A stretch of DNA of 64,000 bases from CAZAMP01 sp964486455 (lineage in GTDB: Bacteria > Eisenbacteria > RBG-16-71-46 > CAZAMP01): positions 1 through 64,000 of the forward strand of contig CAZAMP010000018.1 in the NCBI GenBank assembly GCA_964486455.1, given 5' to 3'. Below are positions 1 to 9,505 of this stretch, piece after piece. The position numbers were made by a program, and so were the translations under genes. The notes beneath the pieces were generated by a model. That model worked only from the letters and a program-made list of their open reading frames with translations, searched no databases and was not told the DNA's origin. Positions within the stretch are counted from its first letter, which is position 1. Each line of letters opens with the position of its first letter.

Positions 1-22
1 CCTCCGCCGCCCCCGAAATACA

Positions 23-39
23 ACCGTGCTTGACACGGT
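23..39 (-). terminator. Possible weak terminator stem after the giant secreted protein gene
   Basis: A 6-bp inverted repeat (ACCGTG / CACGGT) with a 5-nt loop lies 10 nt past the stop codon of the minus-strand gene that ends at 49. There is no clear T-tract, and the window edge prevents seeing more. The position fits a transcription stop, but the stem is short. Confidence 0.25.
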
Positions 40-48
40 CGTTCCATA

Positions 49-3000
49 TCAGCGCACGATCGCGATGCGCGTGAGCGCCTTGTGACCCCCCGCCTTCAGC
101 ATACCGACATAGAGGCCAGAGCTGAGCGGCACCTCCGCCGACGCGAGCGACCAGCTCACCTCACGCACACCCGGCAGGAAGTAGTCGTCCACGACGCGAC
201 TCACGCGGCGGCCGGCCACGTTGAAGAGATCGATCGTGACCCGCATACCGCCCGGATGTCCCGGGCCGAACTCCGGAATCTGGAAGCGGAATACGGCGTT
301 CGACTTCACTGGATTCGGGTAGACCCGATCGATGGTGAGCGCCGGCGGTAGACCGATGCTCGCCCGGATCCACGTCGACGCGCTGTGATCCGACTCGCGA
401 GCGCCGGCATCGATACCGGTGATCCGGTAGAAATAGGCCTGCCCGCCGGTGACGTCGCTGTCCGAATAGCTCGTTTCAGTGGTGGGTGTATCCGTCAGGC
501 GAATCTCCGAGTCACCCTCGCGCGTTCGATAGACGTGATACCCAACGACCCGAAGGTCATTGCTCTCGGGCCACGACACCACGATCACGTCATCCTGGAA
601 TCTGGCCCCGGGAGCCTCTTCCGGCGGATCCAGGGGACTGTCGTCGACGAGCGTCTCGGCCGATACGTGAGGGCTCACGGACGATCGGTTCCCCTGCTCG
701 TCCTCGACGACGATGGCAAAGTAGTAGATCGTCTCGGGCAGAAGCCCCGTGACGGTCTCATCCTCTTCCGAACCCGGATCTTCCGGCGGATCGAGATCGA
801 GCACCTGGCTCGCATCCTCGAAGTTCGACTCGTCGATGGGGGTCGTTGAATAGCGCAGGTCGTAGCCCGACGCGCGTCCGCTGAGTCCGTCGTCACCGGT
901 CGCGTGCCATCCGAGCCGCACCCACACGGCACCCACCTCGACAATCTCCAGGTCACTCACGGGGGCCGGAGCCAGGACATCCGTGTGCGATCCGCTATTG
1001 ATGTCGGATTCGAGCTGTTCGAGGAAGGCGGTGTCGGTCGCATCCCGCGGAAACGCTCCCGCCTCGGACAAGACCAGCACCGCGGCCTGCGCCGCCACCT
1101 GCTCATAGACAGCCGGCGCCTCGAAGCGCTCCGTCGCTGTCCCGTTGGCGTTGGCTCCGGCTGGGACGCGGTTCCCCACAGAGTAGACCGCCGCGCCACC
1201 CTCGATCGTGACGGCGCCCGCCGCCTCGCTCGTGTCGGCCGGGACGTAGAGATTGGCGATGAGGTTTCCTTGCGTAATGCTCTGGTCGCTGTACCAGTGC
1301 GATCCGACCGTTCCCCACGCGTGGATGATATTGTTCACGACATCGACGACGCCATTGTCGTTTCCGTCGACCGAGGGACTGTTCCGCTCGGCTTGTGTGT
1401 AGATGTTGTGGTGGAACGTCACATCGCCGGCGGACTGCGCGACACGGAGGTTCTCGCTGCTGCCGCCCAGGATACACCACTGCACAGCGACCTCGTTCGC
1501 CGAGTTCATGATGCTCAGGTTCGTGTCGCCCGCCCCGCGAATCGAGCAATGGTCGATCACGATCAACGTGCTGCCCAGCGTTCCCTCTTGCCCGTCGACC
1601 GCGAGGTTGACGCCGAGGGAGTTCTCGATGCGGAGGTTGCGAAGAACGATATCGTGCGCGATCCCGGTGCCGGTCTTGTCGAGTACGATGGCATCACCCG
1701 TCGGACAGGTGATCGTGATGCCCGGTTCCGGGGTGTTCGATCCGTCGACCGTGATGTGATCGACATCCACGCGGATGCGTTCGTCGAGGGTGATCGTCCC
1801 CCCCAGCGCGAACGTGATGTAGCGATCGGATTCCGAAAGGGCTTCACGCAGAGTGCCTGCCCCGGAGTCGGCGAGGCTCGTCACGACGAACTGCTCGCCG
1901 TAGAGTCCGCCGTCGGTTCCCGCGCCGAATCCCTGATGCGGATACGTCAACATGCTCATGCCCGGCGAGGCGTCTCCGTACTCGCCTTCGGCCTGGGCGC
2001 CGTCACGCGCTCTCACCTCGTACTCGTATTCCGCTCCCGGATCGAGTTTCTCATCGATGAACCGGGTCACACCGATCCAATCCGAGTACGTATCCAACGT
2101 GATGTTGTGGACCTGATACTCGATCGGTGACGGACCGTCGACGTCCTCCGCGGGATTCCAGACCACCAGCATCTGCGTGGTGCCGGGAACAATCGGGCGC
2201 CCGTATACACCATCGACCGCGCCGGGCGGATCGTTCGACGACTCATCGGTCGCTTCCTCGTTCGACATCACCCAACGGGAGTACTGGATCGGGTCGCCGT
2301 CGTCGCGGCCCTGCACTTCGAACTGATAGGTCGTGCCCGGCTCGAGGCCCGCCGCCTCCCAGTTGGTGGTACCGGCGGGAAGCCAGCCGCTGTTGAATTC
2401 GAAGGGCTGCTCGACCTCCCTGACGAGGTACCGGACGCCGTCGCCGTCGGGATCACCGTTGTCCGTCCAGTCGATGCGAATGCTCGTCGTGCCAAGCGCC
2501 GTCGCCAGCACGTCGGTCGGGTCGTTCGGCGGGTTGTTACCCGTCGACTCCGTTGTCGCCTCGTTTGACTCCACCCAATTCGAGTAGAGTTCGTCCGGGT
2601 CGCCGTTGTCCTGCCCACGAACTTCGAACTGATACGTCGTGCCCGGCTCGAGACCCGTCGCGTCCCAAGACGTCTCTCCGAACTCCAACCACATGCTTCG
2701 AATGGTGTGATCGTTCACCTCGCGGACGAAGTAACGGACGTCGTCCCCGTCCGGATCGCCGTTGTCCGTCCAGGTGATCCGGATGGCGGACTGACCCATC
2801 GGAGTCGCCGTCACATCGCTCGGATCGTACGGCGGGTTGTTCTCGGATGCCTGGGTCGTCACCGTATTCGACTCGACCCAGTTCGACGCGAGCGGTGGAT
2901 CGCCATCGTCCTGGCCGCGGACCTCGAACGTGTAGGCCGTCTCGGGCTGGAGACCGATCGCCGTCCACTGGTCGACGCCCACGTCGAGCCAGCCACTGTT

Positions 3001-4800
3001 GATGCCGGTGTCGTTGATCTCCCGCACGTAGTACTGGATATCATCGCCGTCCGGATCACCGTTGTCCGTCCAGGTGATGGTAATCGACGTCGGTCCCTGA
3101 ACAGTCGCATAGATGTTCGTGGGATCGTGCGGCGGGTTGTTCACCGCCGGGTCGGTGGTTTCCTCGTTCGACTGTACCCAGTTCGAGTAGAGACCCGGCT
3201 CGCCGTCGTCCTGGCCGCGGACCTCGAACTGATAGGTCGTGCCCGGGTCCAGATTCGTCGCATCCCAGGATGTATCGCCCGTCGCCAGCCAGCCGCTGTT
3301 GATCCCGTAATCATTCACCTCGCGAACGTAGAACCTGACGTCGTCGCCGTCCGGGTCACCGTTGTCGGTCCATGTGATCGAGATGACCGTCTGGCCCTGT
3401 GCCACGGCCACCACGTCGGAGGGGTCGTAGGGCGGGTTGTTCGACGACGGATCGGTGGTCTCTTCGTTCGACTGCACCCAATTCGAGGTGAGCGGCGGGT
3501 CGCCATCGTCCCGGGCTCGGACTTCGAACTGGTACGTTGTGCCGGGATCGAGGCCGGTCGCCGTCCACGTGGTGGTTCCGAATGCCAGCCAGTCGCTGTT
3601 GATGTTGCTGTCGTCTACTTCCCGGACGTAGAACTGAACGTCGTCCCCATCGGGATCGCCGTTATCCGTCCACGTAATCTCGATCGACGTCTGCCCCAGA
3701 GCCGTGGCCGTGACACTCGACGGCGTGTTCGGCGCGTTGTTGCCGCCGGTCGAGACGGTGAACGAGCCTTCCACGGACTGCCAGGCGTCCGCATCGCCCG
3801 ATCCGCTGTAGACCATTACGAAGTCTTTGCCGTCAGTGCTCAGCCACTTGTTCGCGAAGTTCCAGTAGAAAACCGTGCCGCGGTCTTCCCACTGGCCGCC
3901 TTCCTGGTAGTAGACCGTGGTCCACGGTCCCCAGGGCGTCGGCGAGTCGAAGATGCCCAACCGCCCGCGGCGGGCCTCGTCGTGCTCCGTCATGAGGAAG
4001 TAGCGATCGAGACCGGGGTTGTAGCTCACGCTCACGCGGCAAACGCCGTCCGGATCGTGGAACACGGAGGTCTTGTTATTGATGTTGCTGGACCAGCTAC
4101 CGTTCGAGTACCACTCGTACGCGGTGTCGTCGAGCATATCGTCCTTGTGGACGCGAGCGATGTAGAAGTCGCCCGGCTTCTGGACGATGAGGTGATAGGG
4201 ATCCGTGATCCCGATGAAGTAGCTGTAAACATAGTCGTCGGGCGCGCCGTCGTTGCCGCGGCCGTACTGCAGGAACGTCGGTAGCCCGACGCCGTCCGAC
4301 TCCTCGACGAATCTCTTGTCGAGATCCATGTCCCAGGTGTTCCCGCCGTCGGTGCTCCACGCGAGACGCACGTAGTTCCAGTTGTCCTCGAGCGATCCCG
4401 GGGACACCCACATGTAGAGCGTTCCCTCGACATCGATGATGCCGTAGGATTTCCCGCCCCAACCGTTCTCCTCACTTGCTTCCCAGAGATCGTCGCCGTC
4501 GAAGGTGGCGTGCGGTCCTTCGACACGGGCGACGCCGAGCGGCGTGCGTTCACTACCCTCAAACCCGTCACCGTCGCCCCAGGACGTGTACTGGTTGTTG
4601 TCCTGTCCCCACGTGATGGGGAAGTTGTCGCTTCCCGAGGCTTTGCGTTTGAAGGTTGACCAGTTGTAATCGATGTCCGTGATGACGGTGCTGGGGGGAT
4701 ACGGCGCGGTTGCCATAGCGGCGGATGTCCAGCCGATGCAAATCAAACACGCGAAAGAGCACGCCCAGCCTAGCGATGCAGTTCCTATGATGGTGCGCAA
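49..4800 (-). CDS. Giant secreted mosaic protein: propeller-like domain, FnIII repeats, pectate-lyase-like beta-helix, FlgD-like tail
   Basis: I place the start at a TTG codon (4798-4800) preceded by AGGAGGG seven bases upstream; it opens directly into a signal peptide (residues 1 to about 28, ending near SAAMA). That gives 1583 residues. Residues about 30-350 are rich in W/Y/G/D with 'GIFDSPTPWGPW'-type strands, like DUF4185/sialidase-type beta-propellers. About 355-945 hold six fibronectin III repeats, five of them close copies with 'ITWTDNGDPDGDD'. About 950-1275 form a pectate-lyase-like beta-helix starting with SLADSGAGTLREALSES. Two more divergent FnIII domains follow. The last 85 residues are a FlgD/T9SS-like Ig domain (YPNP, DLFNVAGRRV) that would anchor or sort the protein at the surface. 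Role: probably binding or cutting an acidic or plant-type polysaccharide. Catalytic residues were not identified with certainty. Confidence 0.85.
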   Translation of the reverse strand: MRTIIGTASLGWACSFACLICIGWTSAAMATAPYPPSTVITDIDYNWSTFKRKASGSDNFPITWGQDNNQYTSWGDGDGFEGSERTPLGVARVEGPHATFDGDDLWEASEENGWGGKSYGIIDVEGTLYMWVSPGSLEDNWNYVRLAWSTDGGNTWDMDLDKRFVEESDGVGLPTFLQYGRGNDGAPDDYVYSYFIGITDPYHLIVQKPGDFYIARVHKDDMLDDTAYEWYSNGSWSSNINNKTSVFHDPDGVCRVSVSYNPGLDRYFLMTEHDEARRGRLGIFDSPTPWGPWTTVYYQEGGQWEDRGTVFYWNFANKWLSTDGKDFVMVYSGSGDADAWQSVEGSFTVSTGGNNAPNTPSSVTATALGQTSIEITWTDNGDPDGDDVQFYVREVDDSNINSDWLAFGTTTWTATGLDPGTTYQFEVRARDDGDPPLTSNWVQSNEETTDPSSNNPPYDPSDVVAVAQGQTVISITWTDNGDPDGDDVRFYVREVNDYGINSGWLATGDTSWDATNLDPGTTYQFEVRGQDDGEPGLYSNWVQSNEETTDPAVNNPPHDPTNIYATVQGPTSITITWTDNGDPDGDDIQYYVREINDTGINSGWLDVGVDQWTAIGLQPETAYTFEVRGQDDGDPPLASNWVESNTVTTQASENNPPYDPSDVTATPMGQSAIRITWTDNGDPDGDDVRYFVREVNDHTIRSMWLEFGETSWDATGLEPGTTYQFEVRGQDNGDPDELYSNWVESNEATTESTGNNPPNDPTDVLATALGTTSIRIDWTDNGDPDGDGVRYLVREVEQPFEFNSGWLPAGTTNWEAAGLEPGTTYQFEVQGRDDGDPIQYSRWVMSNEEATDESSNDPPGAVDGVYGRPIVPGTTQMLVVWNPAEDVDGPSPIEYQVHNITLDTYSDWIGVTRFIDEKLDPGAEYEYEVRARDGAQAEGEYGDASPGMSMLTYPHQGFGAGTDGGLYGEQFVVTSLADSGAGTLREALSESDRYITFALGGTITLDERIRVDVDHITVDGSNTPEPGITITCPTGDAIVLDKTGTGIAHDIVLRNLRIENSLGVNLAVDGQEGTLGSTLIVIDHCSIRGAGDTNLSIMNSANEVAVQWCILGGSSENLRVAQSAGDVTFHHNIYTQAERNSPSVDGNDNGVVDVVNNIIHAWGTVGSHWYSDQSITQGNLIANLYVPADTSEAAGAVTIEGGAAVYSVGNRVPAGANANGTATERFEAPAVYEQVAAQAAVLVLSEAGAFPRDATDTAFLEQLESDINSGSHTDVLAPAPVSDLEIVEVGAVWVRLGWHATGDDGLSGRASGYDLRYSTTPIDESNFEDASQVLDLDPPEDPGSEEDETVTGLLPETIYYFAIVVEDEQGNRSSVSPHVSAETLVDDSPLDPPEEAPGARFQDDVIVVSWPESNDLRVVGYHVYRTREGDSEIRLTDTPTTETSYSDSDVTGGQAYFYRITGIDAGARESDHSASTWIRASIGLPPALTIDRVYPNPVKSNAVFRFQIPEFGPGHPGGMRVTIDLFNVAGRRVSRVVDDYFLPGVREVSWSLASAEVPLSSGLYVGMLKAGGHKALTRIAIVR
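2225..3745 (-). repeat. Tandem FnIII-encoding DNA repeat, about 300-bp period
   Basis: The linker motif encoding NNPP/NNAP recurs near 2530, 2830, 3130, 3430 and 3730, and a diverged copy (NDPP) lies near 2230, so the unit is about 300-303 bp. Each unit encodes one fibronectin III domain with the conserved strand WTDNGDPDGD and ends with SNWVQSNE-like residues. Units differ by scattered substitutions, so this is a maintained domain array and not an assembly artefact. Confidence 0.85.
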
Positions 4801-5412
4801 GAGAAACCCTCCTCTTACATGAATGCTTCGGTCGCCGGCGAAGCGACGGAGTTGAGTTTGGGCATTGACAGTTGAGGGCTGGAACGACGGTGCGATGTCG
4901 TTCCGTGTCCGGGAGACAACCCGTGGAAGTTGCACCCCTCACCCGTTTGATGCCCAGTCAAGATGCTCAGATGATGTTTTGCCGTCAGCCCGCCCGGCGG
5001 AAGATCAGCAATGTGGGGGCGCCAAAACCGGTGCGCATGATACGAGGATCCTTTCTCAGTGACAACGGCCCATTTATTGAGATCGGTATTTTCGAGGTCG
5101 ATGTTGAAGTCTGCAGCCCCCGGAAATCTGCGGTCTCCGCTAGATAGTGGATTGGTCATATAGCGATCACTGCGCCAATCCGCGCGGCTGAGTCGGACCC
5201 CGAGAAGCGACGCAACCGAGCCAATCGGATGGGGTGACGCTCCGGATGGGCTGTGCTGGTGCACTTCTTTGACGGGCCGATCACGAAAGCGCCGCACGGT
5301 GATCGCGCTTCGCAGTTCGACCGCCGGTCGATTTCCGCGAACGGCGCTCCTTGGCCTTCCCGACGCACGGGGATCGCTTCGCACAGACCGACCATGATGA
5401 CAGGGAGTTAGA
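4801..5412. other. Intergenic region and 5' leader of the giant protein gene; one hairpin
   Basis: About 610 bp separate the TTG start of the giant gene from the stop of the flippase gene, both on the minus strand. I see no convincing gene; reading frames here lack a ribosome site and a family match. A perfect 8-bp inverted repeat (GGAACGAC / GTCGTTCC, 8-nt loop) lies at 4881-4904, in the untranslated leader of the giant gene. The leader does not match the c-di-GMP-I riboswitch core that I looked for. Confidence 0.4.
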
Positions 5413-6411
5413 TCATTCGGCACCGGGAGCACCGGGACGGACGGGCTCGCGATCCCCGATGAAATAGAAAGCCGCGCCGACGAGACTCAGCGGGATGAGC
5501 AATACGCGCATGAGCAGCATCGCCGCGAGCCCGGTCTCGCCACCGAGGCCGAACCGCCCCATCACGTAGATGAATGACCCCTCGACGAGCCCCAGTCCCC
5601 CGAGGGTGATCGGCAGGAGCCCGATCACCTCGACCGTGACCATGGCCACCGTAAGCTCAAGGAAGTTGGTGGTCGCCCCCAGGGCATAGAGAATGAGCCA
5701 CACTCCGAGGAGCTTGTTCAGATGGAAGGCGAAGGAGATCAGCGCCACCAGCCCGTTCTCGCGGGGGTGCCGGCGGAAGTCGCCCGCCCGTTCGTAGAGC
5801 GTCGTCAGCATGCTGCCGATCTTGGCAGGCACCAGCTTCCACTTCGCGAAGCGGTGGACGAGCTTGTATCGAACGAGAAACCAGGCGCCGATCCCACCCA
5901 CGACGAAACCGATCGTCACCACAATGATGACCGCCCGGGCGACGACGTGTGCGTCACGAGCGTAGACGATGATCGCGGCGATGTACCCGAGCAGCACCAG
6001 CGCGAGGAGTCCGGTCGCGCGCTCGGCGAAGATGGCGACAACCGCGCACGCGCGACCGCGCTCGTTGTTCCAGGTCTTGTAGATACGATAGCCATCGCCA
6101 CCGATGCTCGACGGAAGAAAGTGCGTGAGAAAGAGCGCGGCCGTGTACCACCTGACGAGTCGTCCGAGACCGTAGCGAAGATCTTGTCCCGCGAGAAGCA
6201 ACCGCCACTTCACCGCGCTGATCGTGAGTCCTCCGAAACGCATCACGAGGACGAGCCCGATGATCCAGAGGTTCGATTGCCGCAGCACGCTCCAGAATCG
6301 CGGCCAGTCCACGTAGCGGACGATGAGGACACACAGACCGACCGTGATGACGAGCTTCAAGGCAAAGAGCAGCGGCTTTCGGATGCCAGATGACGCGCGC
6401 TCGTCACCCAT
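5413..6411 (-). CDS. Flippase-like integral membrane protein (UPF0104 / lysylphosphatidylglycerol synthase TM family)
   Basis: This 332-residue protein starts MGDERASSG; its ATG shares one base with the stop of the upstream GMC oxidoreductase (TGATG), which implies translational coupling. It has about seven or eight hydrophobic segments. Family features are 'HFLPSSIGGDGYRIYK' near residue 100 and 'LPITLGGLGLVEGSFIYVMGRFG' in the C-terminal third (quoted loosely; the GG-x-G-x-x-E-G loop is diagnostic). Members are membrane proteins of the YbhN/AglD group, often beside glycosyltransferases and proposed to move lipid-linked precursors. The longer frame upstream (to 6624) is antisense overlap with the oxidoreductase and is excluded. 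It is the last gene of a three-gene minus-strand operon. Confidence 0.85.
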   Translation of the reverse strand: MGDERASSGIRKPLLFALKLVITVGLCVLIVRYVDWPRFWSVLRQSNLWIIGLVLVMRFGGLTISAVKWRLLLAGQDLRYGLGRLVRWYTAALFLTHFLPSSIGGDGYRIYKTWNNERGRACAVVAIFAERATGLLALVLLGYIAAIIVYARDAHVVARAVIIVVTIGFVVGGIGAWFLVRYKLVHRFAKWKLVPAKIGSMLTTLYERAGDFRRHPRENGLVALISFAFHLNKLLGVWLILYALGATTNFLELTVAMVTVEVIGLLPITLGGLGLVEGSFIYVMGRFGLGGETGLAAMLLMRVLLIPLSLVGAAFYFIGDREPVRPGAPGAE

Positions 6412-7916
6412 CAGGATTGCGCCAGAACGCTCGCGAGGTGGTCCGCCAGACGAAGGGAAAACGCGGAGATGGTGAGCACGGGCTGCACGGCCGCCCCCGT
6501 AACGAAAACCTCGGAACCGCAGAGATAGAGGTTCGGCGATTCGTGGAGCCGCAGGTTTCGGTCGACCACACTCGTCGCCGCGCTCTCCCCCATCCGACAA
6601 GAACCGAGATGATGGCGCGACCACGTTTGCTCGATCTCCTCGATATCCATCGCTCCGGCCCTGTTGAGCGTCGCGCGCATCAGCTCTCCCGCCCGGTCGA
6701 TCAGACGCCGGTCGTCGTCGGAGAAGTTCATGGCGAGGTGAGCGATCGGATCACCGAACGGATCGGTACCCGTCTCCGACAGCGTGACACGATTGTCGTC
6801 GACGGGCTTCATCTCGAAGGTCGGGCTCATGTAGAGCGTTGGATAGACCAACCGGGAGAGAATCTTGAACGCGTGCTTCGGGACGTCGAGCAGGCGATAG
6901 CGCAGCAGATGATTCGGGAAGACGAGCGACTGGATCGTCACGACGTGAATGGCGCCCAGACCCTCCGGTCGAAACGTCTCGTAGAATTGGTGCGTGCGGC
7001 CGATGCTGTGCGCGATCGACATCGTCGCGCGATTGTGCCGGATTCTCGCGTAGAAGTTCGTGGACGGGTGCTCGTTGAACCCGCGACCCACCCGGTCGTG
7101 CGCGTTGCCGATCCCGTTGGGAAACTGCTCGGACCGGGACAGGAGTAGGAGCCTGGGCGTCTGCATCCCGCCGCAACAGACGACGTAAAGTCGCGCCCGC
7201 GCCTCCTTCTGATCACCGTCAAGCGTCTTCGCCAGCACACCACCGATCCGGCCGTCGCCGTTCGGCTGGAGCCGCGTGACGTTGACCCCCGAAACCAGCG
7301 TCCCGTTCGGGCTCGCGAGAAAGCGCGGCAGGATCTCCTTCTGGACGCGGAAGAACCGAAACGCATGGGCCGGCGTGGCGGTGGGCGAATCATCCAGCGT
7401 TACCCCGACCTGTTTCATCAACCGTTTGAGCGCGCTGATGTCGGGCTTCGGCGGGAGCGGGAGATCCTGCTTGCGCGGCGGCGCGAACTCCGAGAGCTTG
7501 CCGCCTCGAACCCGCAGGATCTTCTCGGCCCCGTAGTAGTAAGGCTCGAGCTCGTCGAACGTGACCGGCCATGGGTTCTCGCTCGGCGTGTACGGATGTT
7601 GCCCGAAGTCCGTCGGTTGGAACCGTTCGCATCGACCGGTCCACCAGTTGGAATTCCCGCCGACGACGCGTGACACCGTGCGCGTGAGCGGATAGTTCGA
7701 GTCGCCGCTCACTTCATAGCGCGCGAGCTCCTTCAGCCGCGGATCCACCATCCAGTCGAAACGCGAGTTGCCCGATTCGAGCAACAGTGTGCGCACCCCC
7801 CGCTCCGCGAGGGTCGTCGCGATGATGGTGCCGGCCGGTCCGGATCCGATCACGCAGACATCATAGGGATCGGCCGCATCGAGCGCGTCGAGATTGCGTA
7901 CGAGATTGCGCTTCAC
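6411..7916 (-). CDS. GMC-family FAD-dependent oxidoreductase
   Basis: 501 residues from a GTG start with GGAG upstream. An N-terminal Rossmann motif GSGPAGTIIATTLAERG (residues about 22-38) followed by LLLESG binds FAD. The C-terminal part carries HHLGSCRMG, the GMC-C signature equivalent to HxxGTCRMG, and a final FAD contact segment around GSEVFVTGAAVQPVLTI. Glucose-methanol-choline enzymes oxidise an alcohol to an aldehyde or ketone. Here, between a GT4 glycosyltransferase and a flippase-like protein, it may oxidise a sugar or lipid carrier in glycan synthesis; the substrate cannot be read from sequence. No signal peptide, so it is cytoplasmic. Confidence 0.9.
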   Translation of the reverse strand: MKRNLVRNLDALDAADPYDVCVIGSGPAGTIIATTLAERGVRTLLLESGNSRFDWMVDPRLKELARYEVSGDSNYPLTRTVSRVVGGNSNWWTGRCERFQPTDFGQHPYTPSENPWPVTFDELEPYYYGAEKILRVRGGKLSEFAPPRKQDLPLPPKPDISALKRLMKQVGVTLDDSPTATPAHAFRFFRVQKEILPRFLASPNGTLVSGVNVTRLQPNGDGRIGGVLAKTLDGDQKEARARLYVVCCGGMQTPRLLLLSRSEQFPNGIGNAHDRVGRGFNEHPSTNFYARIRHNRATMSIAHSIGRTHQFYETFRPEGLGAIHVVTIQSLVFPNHLLRYRLLDVPKHAFKILSRLVYPTLYMSPTFEMKPVDDNRVTLSETGTDPFGDPIAHLAMNFSDDDRRLIDRAGELMRATLNRAGAMDIEEIEQTWSRHHLGSCRMGESAATSVVDRNLRLHESPNLYLCGSEVFVTGAAVQPVLTISAFSLRLADHLASVLAQS

Positions 7917-7986
7917 GCCGTTCGCTCCGGGTTGTCTGTCGATTCACCAAGGACCAGGCTGATATCACTCGAAACCCACGGGATCG

Positions 7987-9147
7987 TCAACGTCGAACTC
8001 CCTGCCCCAGCATCTCGTCGAAAACAGTCTCGTATTGAGCCGCACATACCTCGACGACGTAGCGCCCGGAATCCTCATTCGCGATTCGACCCATTTCCGC
8101 CCGGCGTGTGGCGTCGCGCACGAGGCCTTCCAGCTTCTCGACGAACGCCTCATCGTCGCCCAGCGGGATGAGGAAACCGGATTTCCCGTCTTCTACGATA
8201 TCGACCTGTCCGCCGTGATCGTAAGTGATGATGGGAAGACCACAGAACATCCCCTCGATGAACATGAGCCCGAATCCTTCGTGCTGCGTCGTCGACACGA
8301 ACATGTCGGCCGCCAGCATGAGCTGGACCTTTCGCTCCTCACTGACGAAACCGGTCAGGATCACGCGGTCGGCGACGCCGTGCCGGGCCGCGGCGTCCGC
8401 GATCCGCTCCTGTTCGGGCCCCGCGCCCACGATGACGAGCCGTGCGCGACGGTCATCGATCCGAGCGAATAGCTCCACCAGCTCGTGATTGGCTTTGCGC
8501 TTCACGAGCCGCCCGACCGTGATCAGGACGATCTGATCGTCCGAGAGACCGAGCTCGCTCCGCGCGACCGGTCCGAAGGCGGGGCGCTTGAGCCCATGCG
8601 GGATGATGTCGATGTCGCCGGTTATCCCGTAGTAACGCCGAGCGTTGTCCCGCGTGTTCCGGGACTGCGCCACGATCCGATCGACGTGCCGCAGCACCCA
8701 TCGGACCGTATGGCGGAGCCCCGGTATCCGATGCGGTGAAAGCGCTTTGGACGGATCGAAGATGTCACCGCCGTGGATGCACAACGCGTGCGGCAGTCCG
8801 TTTCGACGGGCGAGCTTCACGGCGGACGGGCCGGTCGGCACCGCGAAATGCGTGTTGATGAGGTCCGGTTTCATCGTGTCGATGAGCGCCTGGCCGCTGC
8901 GAAGACTTGCCAGATAGTAGGTGAGCATCGACGGAAGGCTCGCGGTGCTGAGGGAATGTCGACCGACGACTTTCACACGGTGGACATCGACACCGCCCAC
9001 CGTTTCACGCTCGGCCAGATCCTTGTGCCCGGATGTGACCACGGCGACGTCGTGGCGCTTCGCCAACTCCTCCGCGATATGCCGGTGCACGACGCCACCG
9101 CCTCCACCCAGCGGTGGATACTCGTAGTCGAACATCAAGATTTTCAT
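7987..9147 (-). CDS. GT4-family glycosyltransferase
   Basis: 386 residues with GT-B architecture. The N-terminus MKILMFDYEYPPLGGGGG is the typical acceptor-domain start with a glycine loop. The donor domain contains 'GRLVKRKANHELVELFA', 'GAGPEQERI' and the E-x7-E region STTQHEGFGLMFIEGMFCG. It would transfer a sugar from a nucleotide donor to a lipid-linked or protein acceptor at the inner face of the membrane. It is first in the minus-strand operon with the GMC oxidoreductase and the flippase-like protein, and is divergent from the phosphodiesterase operon. The ribosome site is weak. Confidence 0.9.
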   Translation of the reverse strand: MKILMFDYEYPPLGGGGGVVHRHIAEELAKRHDVAVVTSGHKDLAERETVGGVDVHRVKVVGRHSLSTASLPSMLTYYLASLRSGQALIDTMKPDLINTHFAVPTGPSAVKLARRNGLPHALCIHGGDIFDPSKALSPHRIPGLRHTVRWVLRHVDRIVAQSRNTRDNARRYYGITGDIDIIPHGLKRPAFGPVARSELGLSDDQIVLITVGRLVKRKANHELVELFARIDDRRARLVIVGAGPEQERIADAAARHGVADRVILTGFVSEERKVQLMLAADMFVSTTQHEGFGLMFIEGMFCGLPIITYDHGGQVDIVEDGKSGFLIPLGDDEAFVEKLEGLVRDATRRAEMGRIANEDSGRYVVEVCAAQYETVFDEMLGQGVRR

Positions 9148-9505
9148 GGCCGGTCGACTCTACCGTTACGTTTTGTCGATGACAACCGCGCTCTACGCCC
9201 CGCCTGGCGCCTTGACAGTCCGCCGAAAAAGTCAAAGAATGCCCTGACCCAATGCCGTGTGCGCGAAGGAGATGGGCATGGCGTGGTCTCGAAGCGACTG
9301 TGGACCGGCGCGACTGAGATCGTGCGGGTCGCGGTCATCGTCGTGTTCCGCGCGCATTCCTCGATAGTCTCGATGTCGGCGGAGACAGAGCGCAACTGAA
9401 CGTCGTACCGGTTGCAGTCGATGCGACGCGCTCCCGCAGCCTCGACGGCTCCTGTTACGGCCGGCCAAGGTCCGGCGGCGACGCAGCCATGGCGGAAGGA
9501 CCCGA
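9148..9505. other. Divergent intergenic region between two envelope operons
   Basis: This 358-bp gap separates the minus-strand glycosyltransferase from the plus-strand phosphodiesterase, so it must contain promoters for both directions. A plus-strand sigma70-like pair is listed separately. Reading frames here are short or antisense and I see no RNA gene. Confidence 0.5.
9212..9240 (+). promoter_or_regulatory. Candidate sigma70-type promoter for the phosphodiesterase operon
   Basis: TTGACA (9212-9217) is followed after exactly 17 bp by AAGAAT (9235-9240), a perfect -35 and a 4/6 -10. It points toward the phosphodiesterase start at 9506, leaving a leader of about 260 nt. Matches this good occur by chance in intergenic DNA, so this is only a candidate. 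Confidence 0.3.

Noticed and set aside
2225..3745. Regular 300-bp repeats considered as a CRISPR-like or satellite array
   Set aside because: The units encode in-frame FnIII domains, are far longer than CRISPR repeats, and there are no spacers or Cas genes.
904..4284. Long plus-strand reading frames (408 and 525 codons) opposite the giant protein
   Set aside because: They are antisense to a gene with repeat structure, a ribosome site and known domains; their periodicity merely mirrors the FnIII repeats and they have Arg/Val/Asp-rich composition typical of shadow frames.
4801..5062. Leader of the giant gene considered as a c-di-GMP or other riboswitch
   Set aside because: Neither the GGGCAAACC nor GACGCAAAGCC core of the c-di-GMP-I class is present; only one simple 8-bp stem is seen.
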